Of a stretch of 64,000 nt of DNA, positions 20,594 to 31,021 are shown piece after piece. Under the pieces are notes generated by a model that saw nothing but the letters and a program-made list of their open reading frames with translations, did no database searches and had not been told where the DNA came from. Position numbers and translations under genes: made by a program. Every line of letters begins with the position of its first letter. The stretch's first letter is position 1. This DNA is from Prochlorococcus sp. scB243_495L20 (GTDB lineage Bacteria; Cyanobacteriota; Cyanobacteriia; PCC-6307; Cyanobiaceae), in assembly GCA_000634215.1 (NCBI GenBank), contig JFLX01000004.1, forward strand, positions 1 to 64,000, read 5' to 3'.

Positions 20594-21367
20594 TTATTTA
20601 TTCCTAAAGAGATGCTTATAAGATGGATTATAAAGATTAGATCTTTTTTGAGAATTACTAATTGCTGGACTAATTATGTAAATGGTTGTTCTAATTAGTT
20701 TTTTCTCAATAGAAAATTTTTCCATATCTTTTAATTCTATTAATGATGTCCAACCATCATCCCAAGATACTCTAAATCCAACAATCACTTTAGTCTCTGG
20801 AGGGTAAAACTCTAGTAAAGTTTCTTGAGACCTTTTCACATGCCTAGCACTAAGATATAGACATATAGAGGAATTGTGTTTCGCAAGATCTTTCAGAGAT
20901 TCTTTTTCAGGCATCCCTGTTCGACCTCCTGCTCTAGTTAAAATTATTGTTTGCGTTACGTCAGGGATGGTTAACTCAGCTTCATGATATGCTGCAGCAA
21001 CTTGAAAAGCACTTACACCAGGAACAACCTCGATTTCAATTTTTTCGTTTTTTAAAATTTCGATTTGCTCTCTAATTGCTCCAAAAAGGCAAGGGTCTCC
21101 ATCATGCAACCTTGCAACAGTTTTCCCTGCTTTAAATTTTTCTATCATAATTGAGGTAATTTGCTCTAAGTTAAGTAAACTCGTTTTTATTTTTTCAGAA
21201 CCTTCTTTAGCAGAATCTAAAATCTTTTCAGGTATTAGAGAATCAGTCCAGATAGTGACATCTGCAATTTTTATTTTTTTTAATGCTTTTAAAGTTAATA
21301 ATTCTGGATCTCCTGGACCAACACCAATAAAGGATATTTTGTTATCCATTTTTTCTATTTTTCCCAC
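20594..21367 (-). CDS. cobM: Precorrin-4 C11-methyltransferase
   Basis: 257 aa; [44 protein letters not shown]; likely start MDNKISF. Confidence 0.93.
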   Translation of the reverse strand: MGKIEKMDNKISFIGVGPGDPELLTLKALKKIKIADVTIWTDSLIPEKILDSAKEGSEKIKTSLLNLEQITSIMIEKFKAGKTVARLHDGDPCLFGAIREQIEILKNEKIEIEVVPGVSAFQVAAAYHEAELTIPDVTQTIILTRAGGRTGMPEKESLKDLAKHNSSICLYLSARHVKRSQETLLEFYPPETKVIVGFRVSWDDGWTSLIELKDMEKFSIEKKLIRTTIYIISPAISNSQKRSNLYNPSYKHLFRNK

Positions 21368-22235
21368 TATATTTTCTCAATCTTAAAAAAAATATTCCAA
21401 TTAATCCAGAAGAAAATAGAAAAATACTTATAAATTGAGCCATCCTTATACCGCCATCACAGAAAGGTGGAAGTCCACCAATGCATAGTGGGTCAGTTCT
21501 TAAACCTTCAATCCAGAATCTTCCCAAGCTGTAACTTATTAAATAAAGAAAGCTAATAAAGCCAGGCCTGAAAAAATCTGTTTTATTTTGTTTATTAAAG
21601 GTAATAATAAGGACGATGAAAATTAAAAGATTCCACAATGACTCATAGAGGAATGTAGGATGAAAAAATTCATAATTAATAAATTCTAAAGGCCTATTTT
21701 GGATAGGTATAAATAATTTCCAAGGCAAATTTGTAGGAACTCCAAAGGCTTCATTATTGAAAAAATTTCCCCACCTTCCTATTGATTGTCCAAGAATAAT
21801 CGAGGGTATTAATATATCTATAAAAGTTTTTAAATTAATTTTTTTCGACTTACAGAAATAGATAATAGATATTAATCCTCCAATTAGACCTCCATGGATT
21901 GCTATGCCTCCTTCCCAAACTGCAAGAAAAGAAGGTATTTGAATGATGTTATTGAATAGTTCAAAAGAAGTAAAAAAGTTCTCTCCACTATATTGTCTCC
22001 ACTCAAAAATTACGTAATAAGCTCTAGCTCCAATTATTGAAGAGATTATTAATGATGGAAGTATTTCACTAATGTACTCTGGGTTAAGATTTCTTGCCTT
22101 TGCTAGTTTTTTAGAGACAAATAGACCTATTAAAACTGAAACCGAAATAAGAAATCCATACCATCTAATAGTTATGAATCCTAAATTTAAAAAAGTTTCT
22201 CCTGGAGATTGTATAAAAGCTTGAAGTATAAGCAT
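21342..22235 (-). CDS. lgt: Prolipoprotein diacylglyceryl transferase
   Basis: 297 aa; [19 protein letters not shown]. Confidence 0.95.
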   Translation of the reverse strand: MLILQAFIQSPGETFLNLGFITIRWYGFLISVSVLIGLFVSKKLAKARNLNPEYISEILPSLIISSIIGARAYYVIFEWRQYSGENFFTSFELFNNIIQIPSFLAVWEGGIAIHGGLIGGLISIIYFCKSKKINLKTFIDILIPSIILGQSIGRWGNFFNNEAFGVPTNLPWKLFIPIQNRPLEFINYEFFHPTFLYESLWNLLIFIVLIITFNKQNKTDFFRPGFISFLYLISYSLGRFWIEGLRTDPLCIGGLPPFCDGGIRMAQFISIFLFSSGLIGIFFLRLRKYSGKNRKNG

Positions 22236-22245
22236 TTAGAGAAAG

Positions 22246-23226
22246 TTAGATACCCTCTGCTGCTTGCACTTTTTCAACTTGTTTTTTCTTTAATACTAAA
22301 AGTATTTGTGTTAAGCCTACACCAATGAAGAATGCAATCAATCCAATAACTCTATAAGGGCTCTGAAGTACAACCTCAGCATCTAATTGCCCAAAACCAC
22401 CAACGTTAGGATCATTAGTAAGAGGGTCACCTACATTAATTTTGTCTTGCGCTTTTACGATAAGTTGAGGACCCACAGGCACTGTTTCAGTAGTTATTTC
22501 ACCATTATCGTTTTCTATATTGACTTGATAGCTTCCATCTTCAATTGTTTCTATTGAATTTATAGTTCCTGCTGTGGAAGAAGTGAATACTACATTATTG
22601 CTCTTGTCTCCAGTTGGATATACCTGACCTCTACCTCTATTGCCTCCAATATGTAAAGAGTATTTCCCATAGTGATATTCTTTATTAGTGGATGGGTCAG
22701 GGGAAAGTACAGGAAAAACAATTTCTTTATTGGTATCTCCAGGCAAAGGTCCGACAATAATGATATTATCTTTCTCTTCACTGTAGTTAGTGAAATATAC
22801 CCCTTCTGTCTCTTCTTTTATTTCTTCGGTCCATCTTTCTTGTGGAGCAAGTTTAAAGCCATCAGGCAGCATTACAACAGCACCAACTTGTAATGGGACT
22901 TCCGAACCATCAGCCCCTATCTCTTTTAAATCATTTTTGTAGGGTATTTTGACTACAGCTTTGAAAACACTATCTGCTCCAACAGATTGTGGAACCTCTG
23001 CAATTGTAGGCATCTGAGCTAGATGACAATTTGCACAGACTATCTTACCTGTGGCTTCTCTTGGGGATTCGTAGTTTTGCTGAGCCCAAAATGGATAAGC
23101 AAAACTGATCTCTGGATAGAATACAATGCTTGAAATGAAAAGCAGAGTACAGATAAATAAACTTGTTTTTTTCATGATTTGATTTTTAAGACCTTTCATT
23201 TTTTTATGCCCACCATGGATTTTCAT
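22246..23226 (-). CDS. petA: Apocytochrome f
   Basis: 326 aa; [28 protein letters not shown]. Confidence 0.97.
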   Translation of the reverse strand: MKIHGGHKKMKGLKNQIMKKTSLFICTLLFISSIVFYPEISFAYPFWAQQNYESPREATGKIVCANCHLAQMPTIAEVPQSVGADSVFKAVVKIPYKNDLKEIGADGSEVPLQVGAVVMLPDGFKLAPQERWTEEIKEETEGVYFTNYSEEKDNIIIVGPLPGDTNKEIVFPVLSPDPSTNKEYHYGKYSLHIGGNRGRGQVYPTGDKSNNVVFTSSTAGTINSIETIEDGSYQVNIENDNGEITTETVPVGPQLIVKAQDKINVGDPLTNDPNVGGFGQLDAEVVLQSPYRVIGLIAFFIGVGLTQILLVLKKKQVEKVQAAEGI

Positions 23227-23740
23227 TAGTTCTAAAGTCAGTTTCTGACCATTGTTTTACGAGTACAGCATCATCTTCAATATCGACATGAGCTAGAGCT
23301 AAAGATAAAGGCGCAGGCCCCCTTACTACCTTTCCGTTAGTATCGTACTGACTGCCATGACAAGGACATATAAATTTATTAGCGCCACTATCCCATGGGA
23401 CAACACAACCTAAATGAGTACAAATTGCATTTAATCCAAATTCTCCTATTTCACCACCCTCATTAACTATTAAATAAGTTGGATCTCCCTTTAGACCCTG
23501 AACTAGACTTCTGTCTCCTTCTTGATGGGTAGCTAACCAACCTGTCTTAGTTATTGGATTCCCTAATTCATCTTTAGCAGAAGTTCCACCTCCACCACCG
23601 CCTGCTCTTAAAGGCATGAAATAATTCGCTACAGGGTAAAGGGCTCCTAAAGCTACGCCAGTTGCAGTACCAAATGTAAGAAGATTCATAAATTGCCTTC
23701 GACCCATAGAAGGGACATCATTGGAACTTAATTGAGTCAT
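23204..23740 (-). CDS. petC: Cytochrome b6-f Rieske iron-sulfur subunit
   Basis: 178 aa; [10 protein letters not shown] and CPCHGSQYD. Confidence 0.97.
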   Translation of the reverse strand: MTQLSSNDVPSMGRRQFMNLLTFGTATGVALGALYPVANYFMPLRAGGGGGGTSAKDELGNPITKTGWLATHQEGDRSLVQGLKGDPTYLIVNEGGEIGEFGLNAICTHLGCVVPWDSGANKFICPCHGSQYDTNGKVVRGPAPLSLALAHVDIEDDAVLVKQWSETDFRTNENPWWA

Positions 23741-23863
23741 TCGCTACTTGGTTCTGTTATTTATTAGTTATTATGGAGCAAATTGTTCAATTTCTGTTGC
23801 AAATAGATAGGACTTTTAATAATTTAAAGTAAAAGTTTAGAAAGTCTTAATTAATTGATTTAA

Positions 23864-24181
23864 ATGAACCCTTTACTAGTAGATGAAGTTATACATTATT
23901 TGATTCATCGCTGGGGCAAAAAATATGATTTTAGACTCTTTAGAAGAGGAAAATTTGTGTATTTTCAAATGATGTGGGGATTTCTTGGACAGGAATCATT
24001 CCCTTTAAGTGAAGATGAATATAAAAAATCGATAGCTGATAAAATCGAGATTTTAAATAGATGTGGCTATTCAGAAGAAGTGAGGGAATGGCTAAAGAGA
24101 GTCAATGCTAAGCCAAGATTAGGTAGAGCTGTCAGCTTGCAATTAAATCTTAATGAGAAGATGAAAGAGTTTTTGACTTGA
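23864..24181 (+). CDS. DUF3067 family protein
   Basis: 105 aa; characteristic MVDEVIHYLIHRWGKKYDFR-type sequence. Confidence 0.75.
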   Translation: MNPLLVDEVIHYLIHRWGKKYDFRLFRRGKFVYFQMMWGFLGQESFPLSEDEYKKSIADKIEILNRCGYSEEVREWLKRVNAKPRLGRAVSLQLNLNEKMKEFLT

Positions 24182-24908
24182 GATTTTCTGATAAGTAAGT
24201 TAATCCAGTACCCACAAAAAATAAAAACACAATCGATATAGATAGCAATGACATAGTCAATGGATCTGTTGAAGGGGTAATCACTGCAGATAATATTGCG
24301 GATGAAATTACAACTATCTTCCAATTCGAAATCATTTTTTCTGTTGTGATTATTCCAAGAGAACCAAGAATAAATTGTAATACTGGCAATTGAAAAGCTA
24401 TAGCAGTGCTGGACATTAATAAGAGAACAAAATCAAAATATCTTTCTATAGACCAAGTTGGTTCAACAATATCAGCACCGAAACTAATGAAGAACTTTAT
24501 TGCCGCAGGGACTAATATCCACCATGAAAAAATTAATCCTAAAAAAAACAGAAAACCTGAACCAAAAACTGCAGGCAAGATAAGGCTTTTTTCTTGTTTT
24601 GTTAAACCAGGAGAAATAAATAATATTATTTGATAAAAAATATAAGGCATAGAAACTATCAATCCGCTGTAACCTGCAACTTTAATAGCGACAAATAAAA
24701 ACTCTCCTGGAGCAAGTTGTAGTAAATGAATATCACCAGCTGGAATTTCTAAAAAAGATATTAATGGCTTTATGATGAGAAAACTAAAGAATATTGAAAT
24801 AATTATTGAGTAAATTGAATTTAGTATCCTTTGACGAAGCTCCTCTAAATGATCATTAAAAGTCATCGAATCTGATAATTTTTTTTTACTTTGACCTGTA
24901 CTTCTCAT
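24150..24908 (-). CDS. tatC: Sec-independent translocase TatC
   Basis: 252 aa; MTFNDHLEELRQRI start region, six-TM TatC pattern. Confidence 0.94.
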   Translation of the reverse strand: MRSTGQSKKKLSDSMTFNDHLEELRQRILNSIYSIIISIFFSFLIIKPLISFLEIPAGDIHLLQLAPGEFLFVAIKVAGYSGLIVSMPYIFYQIILFISPGLTKQEKSLILPAVFGSGFLFFLGLIFSWWILVPAAIKFFISFGADIVEPTWSIERYFDFVLLLMSSTAIAFQLPVLQFILGSLGIITTEKMISNWKIVVISSAILSAVITPSTDPLTMSLLSISIVFLFFVGTGLTYLSENLKSKTLSSSH

Positions 24909-24997
24909 TATTATTTAATAAAAATTGTGTAAGAAAAAGGTTTAAAACTACTATTGTCAAAGTCTAATTTATTTTTCGATAAACTTAATTATTTGCT

Positions 24998-25249
24998 TTA
25001 TTTAGGATTTGTTGGATCTGGTAATAAGAAAGGAGGGGCATCATTTAAAGATGATTCACCATAAGTTTCATATTCTCTATATCCACCCATTTTCCCATTT
25101 GTTTTCATTAAAGCGCTTACGAAGGCAAGTAGTAAGAAAACAGTAGGTGCTCCAATTATTAATGCAGCACCAAATAGGTATCCAACAATAAATTCTGGAA
25201 AACTATGATTTCCTAAAAATTCATGAGTCCCTAGGAGAAAATCAAGCAT
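24998..25249 (-). CDS. Small conserved membrane protein, uncharacterised
   Basis: 83 aa ORF with central hydrophobic region; intact start and stop between tatC and the NFACT gene. Confidence 0.65.
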   Translation of the reverse strand: MLDFLLGTHEFLGNHSFPEFIVGYLFGAALIIGAPTVFLLLAFVSALMKTNGKMGGYREYETYGESSLNDAPPFLLPDPTNPK

Positions 25250-25277
25250 TTAGATTTAAATTTTTTTTTATTATAAA

Positions 25278-27002
25278 CTAAATTACTGTTTTCAGATTTT
25301 TTTTAATGTAATCTTCTCCTCTTGTAGGATTTCCCCAAATAATTTCTCCATTTTTAAAGGAAACGCAACCCGGTCCTCCGTTTTTGATTTTTTGCAAATC
25401 TTTAATCTTTACTAAATTAATTGGAACTTTAATGTTTCTTTTTGCCTTACTAAATAAAGCAGCTAAATCTGCAGCTATTTGAAGATCTTGTTCAGATGCT
25501 ACTTGAGATGAAGACTTCAAAACTACATGACTGCCTGGTGATTCCTGTGCATGAAACCATAAATCGCCTTTTTTGGAGAATTTAAAGCTTATTAAATCAT
25601 TTTGCCTCATATTTCGCCCTACTTGAAGCTTTAATCCTGTGGGTGTGTCAACTTGAATTGGTGAAGACTCTATCTCAGATGTACTTTTCTGATCTTCTCT
25701 TTGCTTCTTGGTATTGATATTAAACTCGTTACAAATTTCTTCCATAATTTCTTCTAGTAGTTTGATTCTAATAGAAAGTTTTTCATGATTTAAAGAATTT
25801 AAATTTTCTATAAGCGTAGTGAATTCGTCTAATCTTTCTATATTTTTTTTGTAAATACTTAATCTTTCTTTTATTAATTCTCTAGATCTCTTTAGTTTTT
25901 TTGATTTTTTATATAGTTTTTGTCCCTTTATAATGTCATTTTTTTTAATTTCATGTGAGGAAAATATAATATCAGCTTTTTCTTTATATATCTCGTAGTT
26001 TTCTGATTTTGTCAGAAGATCATATTGAATATTTAAATTCTTTTTCTCAGTATTGGTCTGTTTAAAAATTATCCCTTCGATTTTCTTTCCCAATAATTCA
26101 AGTTTTTTTTGTTTTAGATGATAATCATAATAATTCTCTAAACTAGTGCATAAATCTATTTTATTTTCGCAATTAATTTCCTTATCAAAAAACCAAACGC
26201 AATAAAAATCTTTGTTGAATGTAGAAAAGTTAAAGTTATTGGTTTTAAACCTGTTAATCCAAATCTTCCAATTTTTAAATATCTCCTTTAAGTCTGAGTT
26301 GCTAATAAAATCGATATTTTTTTCCATTATTTGCGGAGTGCTAGTTTTGCTAATAACCTCTATTTGTTTTGTGAGGATAGGGCTCACTCCTTGATAGGTA
26401 TTTATTAAACAGTATTTCAAAGACTCAGGTACTATTGAAATTGAGTTTTTCCATGATTGAAAAGACTCATCTTCTCTTGGTTGTTTTTTTAGATTAACTG
26501 GAGGGCCAGAATAAATTGATCCTGTTGAAATTGTTCTAAAACTAGATTGATTTGATTTTATTTGTTTACCAACGGCAATTATTTTTTGTTTATTATCCAA
26601 ATAAAAAATATTGCTATGTTTTCCCATTAATTCAAAAATTAAATATTTATTAATTTCATCTCCAGGTTTTTTCGCAAAACTAAATTTTATTACTCTCTCG
26701 AAATCATCTTGATCAATCGAAATTAAAGCCATATACTTTAATCCATATCTTATTTGTTTAGAAAGTGTGCTTTCTCTTCCAATCTTTTCTGGCTTATTTA
26801 TCTTTAGTATTCTAGGAGAGTCTCCATTCCATGAAACTTCTAACCATGTTTGACAATTAACTCCTCTGAAACATAATTGAATTGTATTAGGCTCTGGTTG
26901 TTGGGCAGTTTCAAACTTTGTAGGTAAGATATTTCTTGTCAAATAATGCAAGACAGATCTAATAGATGTAATGTCCATTATCTGTGGAACACCTTTTTGC
27001 AT
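25278..27002 (-). CDS. rqcH: NFACT family protein (RqcH/Rqc2 homolog)
   Basis: 574 aa; N-terminal NFACT-N, C-terminal NFACT-R: KKGDLWFHAQESPGSHVVLKS. Confidence 0.88.
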   Translation of the reverse strand: MQKGVPQIMDITSIRSVLHYLTRNILPTKFETAQQPEPNTIQLCFRGVNCQTWLEVSWNGDSPRILKINKPEKIGRESTLSKQIRYGLKYMALISIDQDDFERVIKFSFAKKPGDEINKYLIFELMGKHSNIFYLDNKQKIIAVGKQIKSNQSSFRTISTGSIYSGPPVNLKKQPREDESFQSWKNSISIVPESLKYCLINTYQGVSPILTKQIEVISKTSTPQIMEKNIDFISNSDLKEIFKNWKIWINRFKTNNFNFSTFNKDFYCVWFFDKEINCENKIDLCTSLENYYDYHLKQKKLELLGKKIEGIIFKQTNTEKKNLNIQYDLLTKSENYEIYKEKADIIFSSHEIKKNDIIKGQKLYKKSKKLKRSRELIKERLSIYKKNIERLDEFTTLIENLNSLNHEKLSIRIKLLEEIMEEICNEFNINTKKQREDQKSTSEIESSPIQVDTPTGLKLQVGRNMRQNDLISFKFSKKGDLWFHAQESPGSHVVLKSSSQVASEQDLQIAADLAALFSKAKRNIKVPINLVKIKDLQKIKNGGPGCVSFKNGEIIWGNPTRGEDYIKKNLKTVI

Positions 27003-27051
27003 TATTCCTTCTTAATTCACAAGATGTTTATTTTACTGTAAAAAATTTAAT

Positions 27052-27606
27052 ATGAAAAATCAAAAAAAACTTATTGTACTTACTGGACCCAGCGGAGTGG
27101 GGAAAGGAACTGTTGTTAAAGAAATATTAGGTAAAGAAAAAAATTTTTGGCTTTCAATATCTGCAACTACTCGAGAACCTAGAGAGGGAGAGAAGGAAGG
27201 AGAAAATTACTACTTTTTAAATCAAGACAAGTTTAAAGAAATGATTGAACAAAACCTGTTCCTTGAGTGGGCTCAATTCGCTGGTAACTACTATGGAACG
27301 CCTTTATCTTCTGTTAATGAGAAAATTAAAAAGGGATTTACAGTACTACTTGAAATTGAAGTAGAGGGTGCAAGGCAAATAAAAAATAAGTTTCCTAATT
27401 CAATGTCAATATTTTTACTTCCTCCGGATAAAAAAGAGTTAGAGAGAAGAATAAGAAGTAGAGGTACAGAAAAAGAAGAGGCAATTAAAAAAAGACTATC
27501 AAGGGCTAACTATGAGATTTCAGTATCGAATCAATTTGATTTTGAATTAACAAATCACAATGTTGATGAAACAGCAAAAAAAATAATCAAGTTAATAAAA
27601 ACTTGA
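27052..27606 (+). CDS. gmk: Guanylate kinase
   Basis: 184 aa; LTGPSGVGKGTV, STTREPREGE-type motif. Confidence 0.95.
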   Translation: MKNQKKLIVLTGPSGVGKGTVVKEILGKEKNFWLSISATTREPREGEKEGENYYFLNQDKFKEMIEQNLFLEWAQFAGNYYGTPLSSVNEKIKKGFTVLLEIEVEGARQIKNKFPNSMSIFLLPPDKKELERRIRSRGTEKEEAIKKRLSRANYEISVSNQFDFELTNHNVDETAKKIIKLIKT

Positions 27607-27616
27607 TTATTTTTTC
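27585..27616 (+). terminator. Intrinsic terminator overlapping the gmk stop codon
   Basis: AATCAAGTT (27585-27593) aataaa AACTTGATT (27600-27608) then ATTTTTTCTTT; TGA of gmk lies in the 3' arm. Confidence 0.8.
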
Positions 27617-27620
27617 TTTA

Positions 27621-27755
27621 TCAACTCATTGGATGGAATAATAAATCTGGGAAAAATCTATTAAATTCAATAATTATTCCAGCTGTAAGGCTTAGCCAAA
27701 TAGCTGCTACTACTGGAGCAGATCGGATAAATTTTGTGTTTAGAATTTTGAACAT
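27621..27755 (-). CDS. psaJ: Photosystem I subunit IX (PsaJ)
   Basis: 44 aa: [44 protein letters not shown]; directly downstream of psaF; not in the supplied ORF track. Confidence 0.93.
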   Translation of the reverse strand: MFKILNTKFIRSAPVVAAIWLSLTAGIIIEFNRFFPDLLFHPMS

Positions 27756-27778
27756 TTGTTTTGAAAGTTTAAAGATGT

Positions 27779-28342
27779 TTATCGAGGGCCATTAAGTGTA
27801 ATATTGTTATCTTTTTCTCTTAAATCACCATTTCTACCTTGTTTATTAGCAAGAAGAGGCCATTGTGCTCCTTTTACAAGACATTTTCTCGCTAAGTCTA
27901 GGTCAATAATGATCTCAAGATCAGCTGGGTTCTTAGTCTTTTTTGATTCAATTAGATACTCTCTTCCTGACCAACCTATAATACCAGCAATGTAAATGAA
28001 CAATACCCCGGGAATAAGTAAATCTCCTTCATGACCTCTATTTAAAAGTGCTCCCCAAGGCTCAAGAGGAGGTCCAATTATTAGATGTGGAAGACCATCA
28101 TCTCCACATGATGCCTTTCCGTATCTTTCAAACCTTGCGATATCTTTTTGAGTAGTGGCAGAATTTGCTCTCTCAATGAATTTAGGATTTTCAGAGCATT
28201 TTGTGAGGGCTGAAGCAGTATATTCTGTGCTAGCTCTATCTGCGTTTAAGGCAGGCCCATTTGCAGCTAAAGCAATTGGAGTAATTCCGAGGAACAGAAA
28301 AACTGAGGTTATGATTGAAAAAAAGAATTTCATAAGTTGCAA
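27779..28342 (-). CDS. psaF: Photosystem I subunit III (PsaF)
   Basis: 187 aa; signal peptide, [34 protein letters not shown]. Confidence 0.96.
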   Translation of the reverse strand: MQLMKFFFSIITSVFLFLGITPIALAANGPALNADRASTEYTASALTKCSENPKFIERANSATTQKDIARFERYGKASCGDDGLPHLIIGPPLEPWGALLNRGHEGDLLIPGVLFIYIAGIIGWSGREYLIESKKTKNPADLEIIIDLDLARKCLVKGAQWPLLANKQGRNGDLREKDNNITLNGPR

Positions 28343-28407
28343 TCTTTAATTCCTTAAGGTGTGTTAAGTAAGAAATTAATATTAAAATAGAACAAGTTGA
28401 ATCAAAA

Positions 28408-29478
28408 ATGCATAAAGTTTTAGCTATTGAAACAAGTTGTGATGAGACATCTGTCTCAATAGTTTCTAATATTGGCGATACTTTCATAATTCATTCAAAT
28501 ATAATAGCTTCTCAAATTGAAGATCATTCAAAATGGGGAGGAGTTGTGCCTGAACTTGCAGCTAGAAAGCATTTAGAGTTATTACCTTTTGTTTTAGATG
28601 AGGCTTTAGAAGAATCAAAAATCAAAATTGAGGAAGTTGATTACATTGCATCAACTGTAGCTCCTGGATTAGTTGGTTGTTTGCGAGTTGGCTCTATAAC
28701 TGCGAGATCACTTTGCATGTTATATTCAAAACCATTTTTGGGAATTCATCATTTGGAGGGACATTTATCTTCAATTCTTTTTTCAGAAAACTATCCAAAG
28801 AAATCTTTTCTTACATTACTTGTTAGCGGTGGGCATACTGAATTGATAAAGGTTGATGATAGAAGGGGAATGCAAAGACTTGGGAAAAGTTTTGATGATG
28901 CTGCTGGAGAAGCTTTTGATAAAGTTGGCAGACTATTAGGTCTTAGTTATCCAGGAGGGCCGGCAATTGAAAAGATTGCTAAAAAAGGGGACCCAATGAA
29001 ATTTAATTTACCAAAATGCAGGATTTCTGATAAAAAAGGTGGATTTCTTAAATATGATTTCTCTTTTAGTGGTTTAAAAACTGCCGTATTAAGATTAGTT
29101 GAGAGAATAAATTTGGATGGGAAGACCGTTCCAATTCCTGATATTGCTGCCAGTTTCGAGAGAGTAGTGGCAGAGGTCTTGGTAGAGAGAACAATAAAAT
29201 GCGCAGAAGACCATAACTTGGATAATGTAGTTGTGGTTGGGGGAGTGGCTGCTAACAATACATTAAGAAAAATGATGATTAGTGAAGCTAGTAAAAAATC
29301 TATTAAAGTTCATTTAGCTCCCCTTAATCTTTGTACGGATAATGCTGCAATGATTGGAGCAGCGGCGTTGTTCAGGATCAAATTTAAGGATCATTTAAGT
29401 TCCCTTAAATTAGGTGTCGCAGGAAGACTATCAATTGAACAAGCGAATACCCTTTATGAAGAAAATCCTCCTTTCTAA
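28408..29478 (+). CDS. tsaD: tRNA N6-adenosine threonylcarbamoyltransferase
   Basis: 356 aa; LAIETSCDETSVSI, HHLEGHLSS, LLVSGGHTELI. Confidence 0.96.
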   Translation: MHKVLAIETSCDETSVSIVSNIGDTFIIHSNIIASQIEDHSKWGGVVPELAARKHLELLPFVLDEALEESKIKIEEVDYIASTVAPGLVGCLRVGSITARSLCMLYSKPFLGIHHLEGHLSSILFSENYPKKSFLTLLVSGGHTELIKVDDRRGMQRLGKSFDDAAGEAFDKVGRLLGLSYPGGPAIEKIAKKGDPMKFNLPKCRISDKKGGFLKYDFSFSGLKTAVLRLVERINLDGKTVPIPDIAASFERVVAEVLVERTIKCAEDHNLDNVVVVGGVAANNTLRKMMISEASKKSIKVHLAPLNLCTDNAAMIGAAALFRIKFKDHLSSLKLGVAGRLSIEQANTLYEENPPF

Positions 29479-29483
29479 CTTCA

Positions 29484-29660
29484 ATGAACAAACAACCTAA
29501 AATCGAGATTAAAGAGACAAAAAACCTCGTTGATAAAAAGGAACTGAATTTGTGGAAAAGAGGTTTTACTCCTCAAGCTGAAATATGGAATGGAAGGATG
29601 GCAACTGTTGGTATAGGAATTATTTTTATAATTATTGCTTTAATAAGCCAGTTTTCTTAA
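29484..29660 (+). CDS. hli: High-light-inducible protein (Hlip/SCP)
   Basis: 58 aa: ...LWKRGFTPQAEIWNGRMATVGIGIIFIIIALISQFS*; ExxNGRxAM-like chlorophyll-binding motif; 5 nt after tsaD stop; not in the supplied ORF track. Confidence 0.88.
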   Translation: MNKQPKIEIKETKNLVDKKELNLWKRGFTPQAEIWNGRMATVGIGIIFIIIALISQFS

Positions 29661-29823
29661 TAGAAACAAAATTCATTTTCTTAAAAGTAGTTATGAATGA
29701 TTTAATAAAAATTACTCTTCTTCAGCTAATGAATTAAATTAAAAAGTATTCTAATTATTGGACTAGAGATAAGATTATTGATTTAATCAAAATAGGTAAT
29801 ATTTTTATTATTTATAATTTTAT

Positions 29824-31020
29824 ATGACGCCTGAAAGGCTTGGATTACTTTGGGGGATAACTGTATTTGCAGGTGCTTGCGCTCGATTATTTTCTTCTTT
29901 TACAGGATTCCCGAGTGTTGTTATTTTATTGCTTTCTGGATTATTCATTGGAAGATCAGGATTAGGACTTGTTGAGCCTTTAGATCTTGGCCAAGGTCTT
30001 GAAACTATTGTGGGGCTTTTGGTCTGTTTGGTTCTTTTCGAAGGAGGATTAAATTTAAAACTGCCTGAGGGGAATATAAGAAATACTGTTTTGAAAATTT
30101 CATTGGTAAGACTTTTTATTTCATTATCAGCTGGAATTTTTATTGCTCATTGGCTGGCTGGCCTCTCATGGCAAGTCGCAGGAATTTATAGTGCCATAGT
30201 TCTAGCTACTGGCCCAACAGTTGTCTCTCCATTAGTGGAGCAAATAAAATTAGCTTCCCCACTCTCGGAAGTTTTAAAAGCTGAGGGGTTGTTGCTTGAA
30301 CCAATTGGTGCAGTACTAGCGTTACTTCTTTTAGAACTGACTTTAGGGGACCTTCGTGGGATTAATGATGTATTTATAGCATTAATGCAAAGATTAGGGG
30401 GAGGAGTTTTAATAGGATTAAGCGCGGGATGGTTATTATCAGAAATTTTAAAAAAAATAAAAAATGAAGCCTCATTTGGTATAGAGCTTCAAGTTACCCT
30501 TGGATTTATTTTCCTTGTGTATGGAATTTGCGAATATTTTTTACCAGAATCTGGATTGCCTGCTTCAGTCGCGGCAGGTTTTATTGTAGGCAAAAGAGAA
30601 GTTATAGATAAAGAGAGATTGGATAATCTAATAGGTGAATTAGCTCAATTAGCAATAACAGTTCTTTTCCCTCTTTTGGCCGCTGACGTATCTTGGGGTG
30701 AATTAAGTCCGCTTGGCTGGGGAGGAGTTGTTTGCGTTTTTATGTTGATGGTAATTGTTCGCCCTATCTCTATCTGGATTGCAACAATAGGGAGAGACTT
30801 GAACTTAAAAGATAAAATATTTTTAGCCTGGTTAGCCCCAAGAGGTATTGTTACTGCAGCTGTTGCTTCTCTTTTTTCTATCAGATTAGAGCAGGCTGGT
30901 ATCCTCGGGGCTGGCCGTCTTCAAGGTTTAGTTTTTCTTACTATATTGATGACAGTAGGAATACAAGGTCTAACAGCTAAACCTTTGGCGAATAGGCTTG
31001 AATTAAATCGAAAAGAATAA
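29824..31020 (+). CDS. Na+/H+ antiporter (CPA1 family)
   Basis: 398 aa; GLVVCLVLFEGGLNL-type and ATGPTVVSPLVEQ motifs. Confidence 0.88.
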   Translation: MTPERLGLLWGITVFAGACARLFSSFTGFPSVVILLLSGLFIGRSGLGLVEPLDLGQGLETIVGLLVCLVLFEGGLNLKLPEGNIRNTVLKISLVRLFISLSAGIFIAHWLAGLSWQVAGIYSAIVLATGPTVVSPLVEQIKLASPLSEVLKAEGLLLEPIGAVLALLLLELTLGDLRGINDVFIALMQRLGGGVLIGLSAGWLLSEILKKIKNEASFGIELQVTLGFIFLVYGICEYFLPESGLPASVAAGFIVGKREVIDKERLDNLIGELAQLAITVLFPLLAADVSWGELSPLGWGGVVCVFMLMVIVRPISIWIATIGRDLNLKDKIFLAWLAPRGIVTAAVASLFSIRLEQAGILGAGRLQGLVFLTILMTVGIQGLTAKPLANRLELNRKE

Positions 31021-31021
31021 T

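Noticed and set aside
28236-28487. 83-aa minus-strand ORF overlapping psaF and tsaD starts
   Set aside because: Overlaps two confidently assigned genes; no recognizable features.
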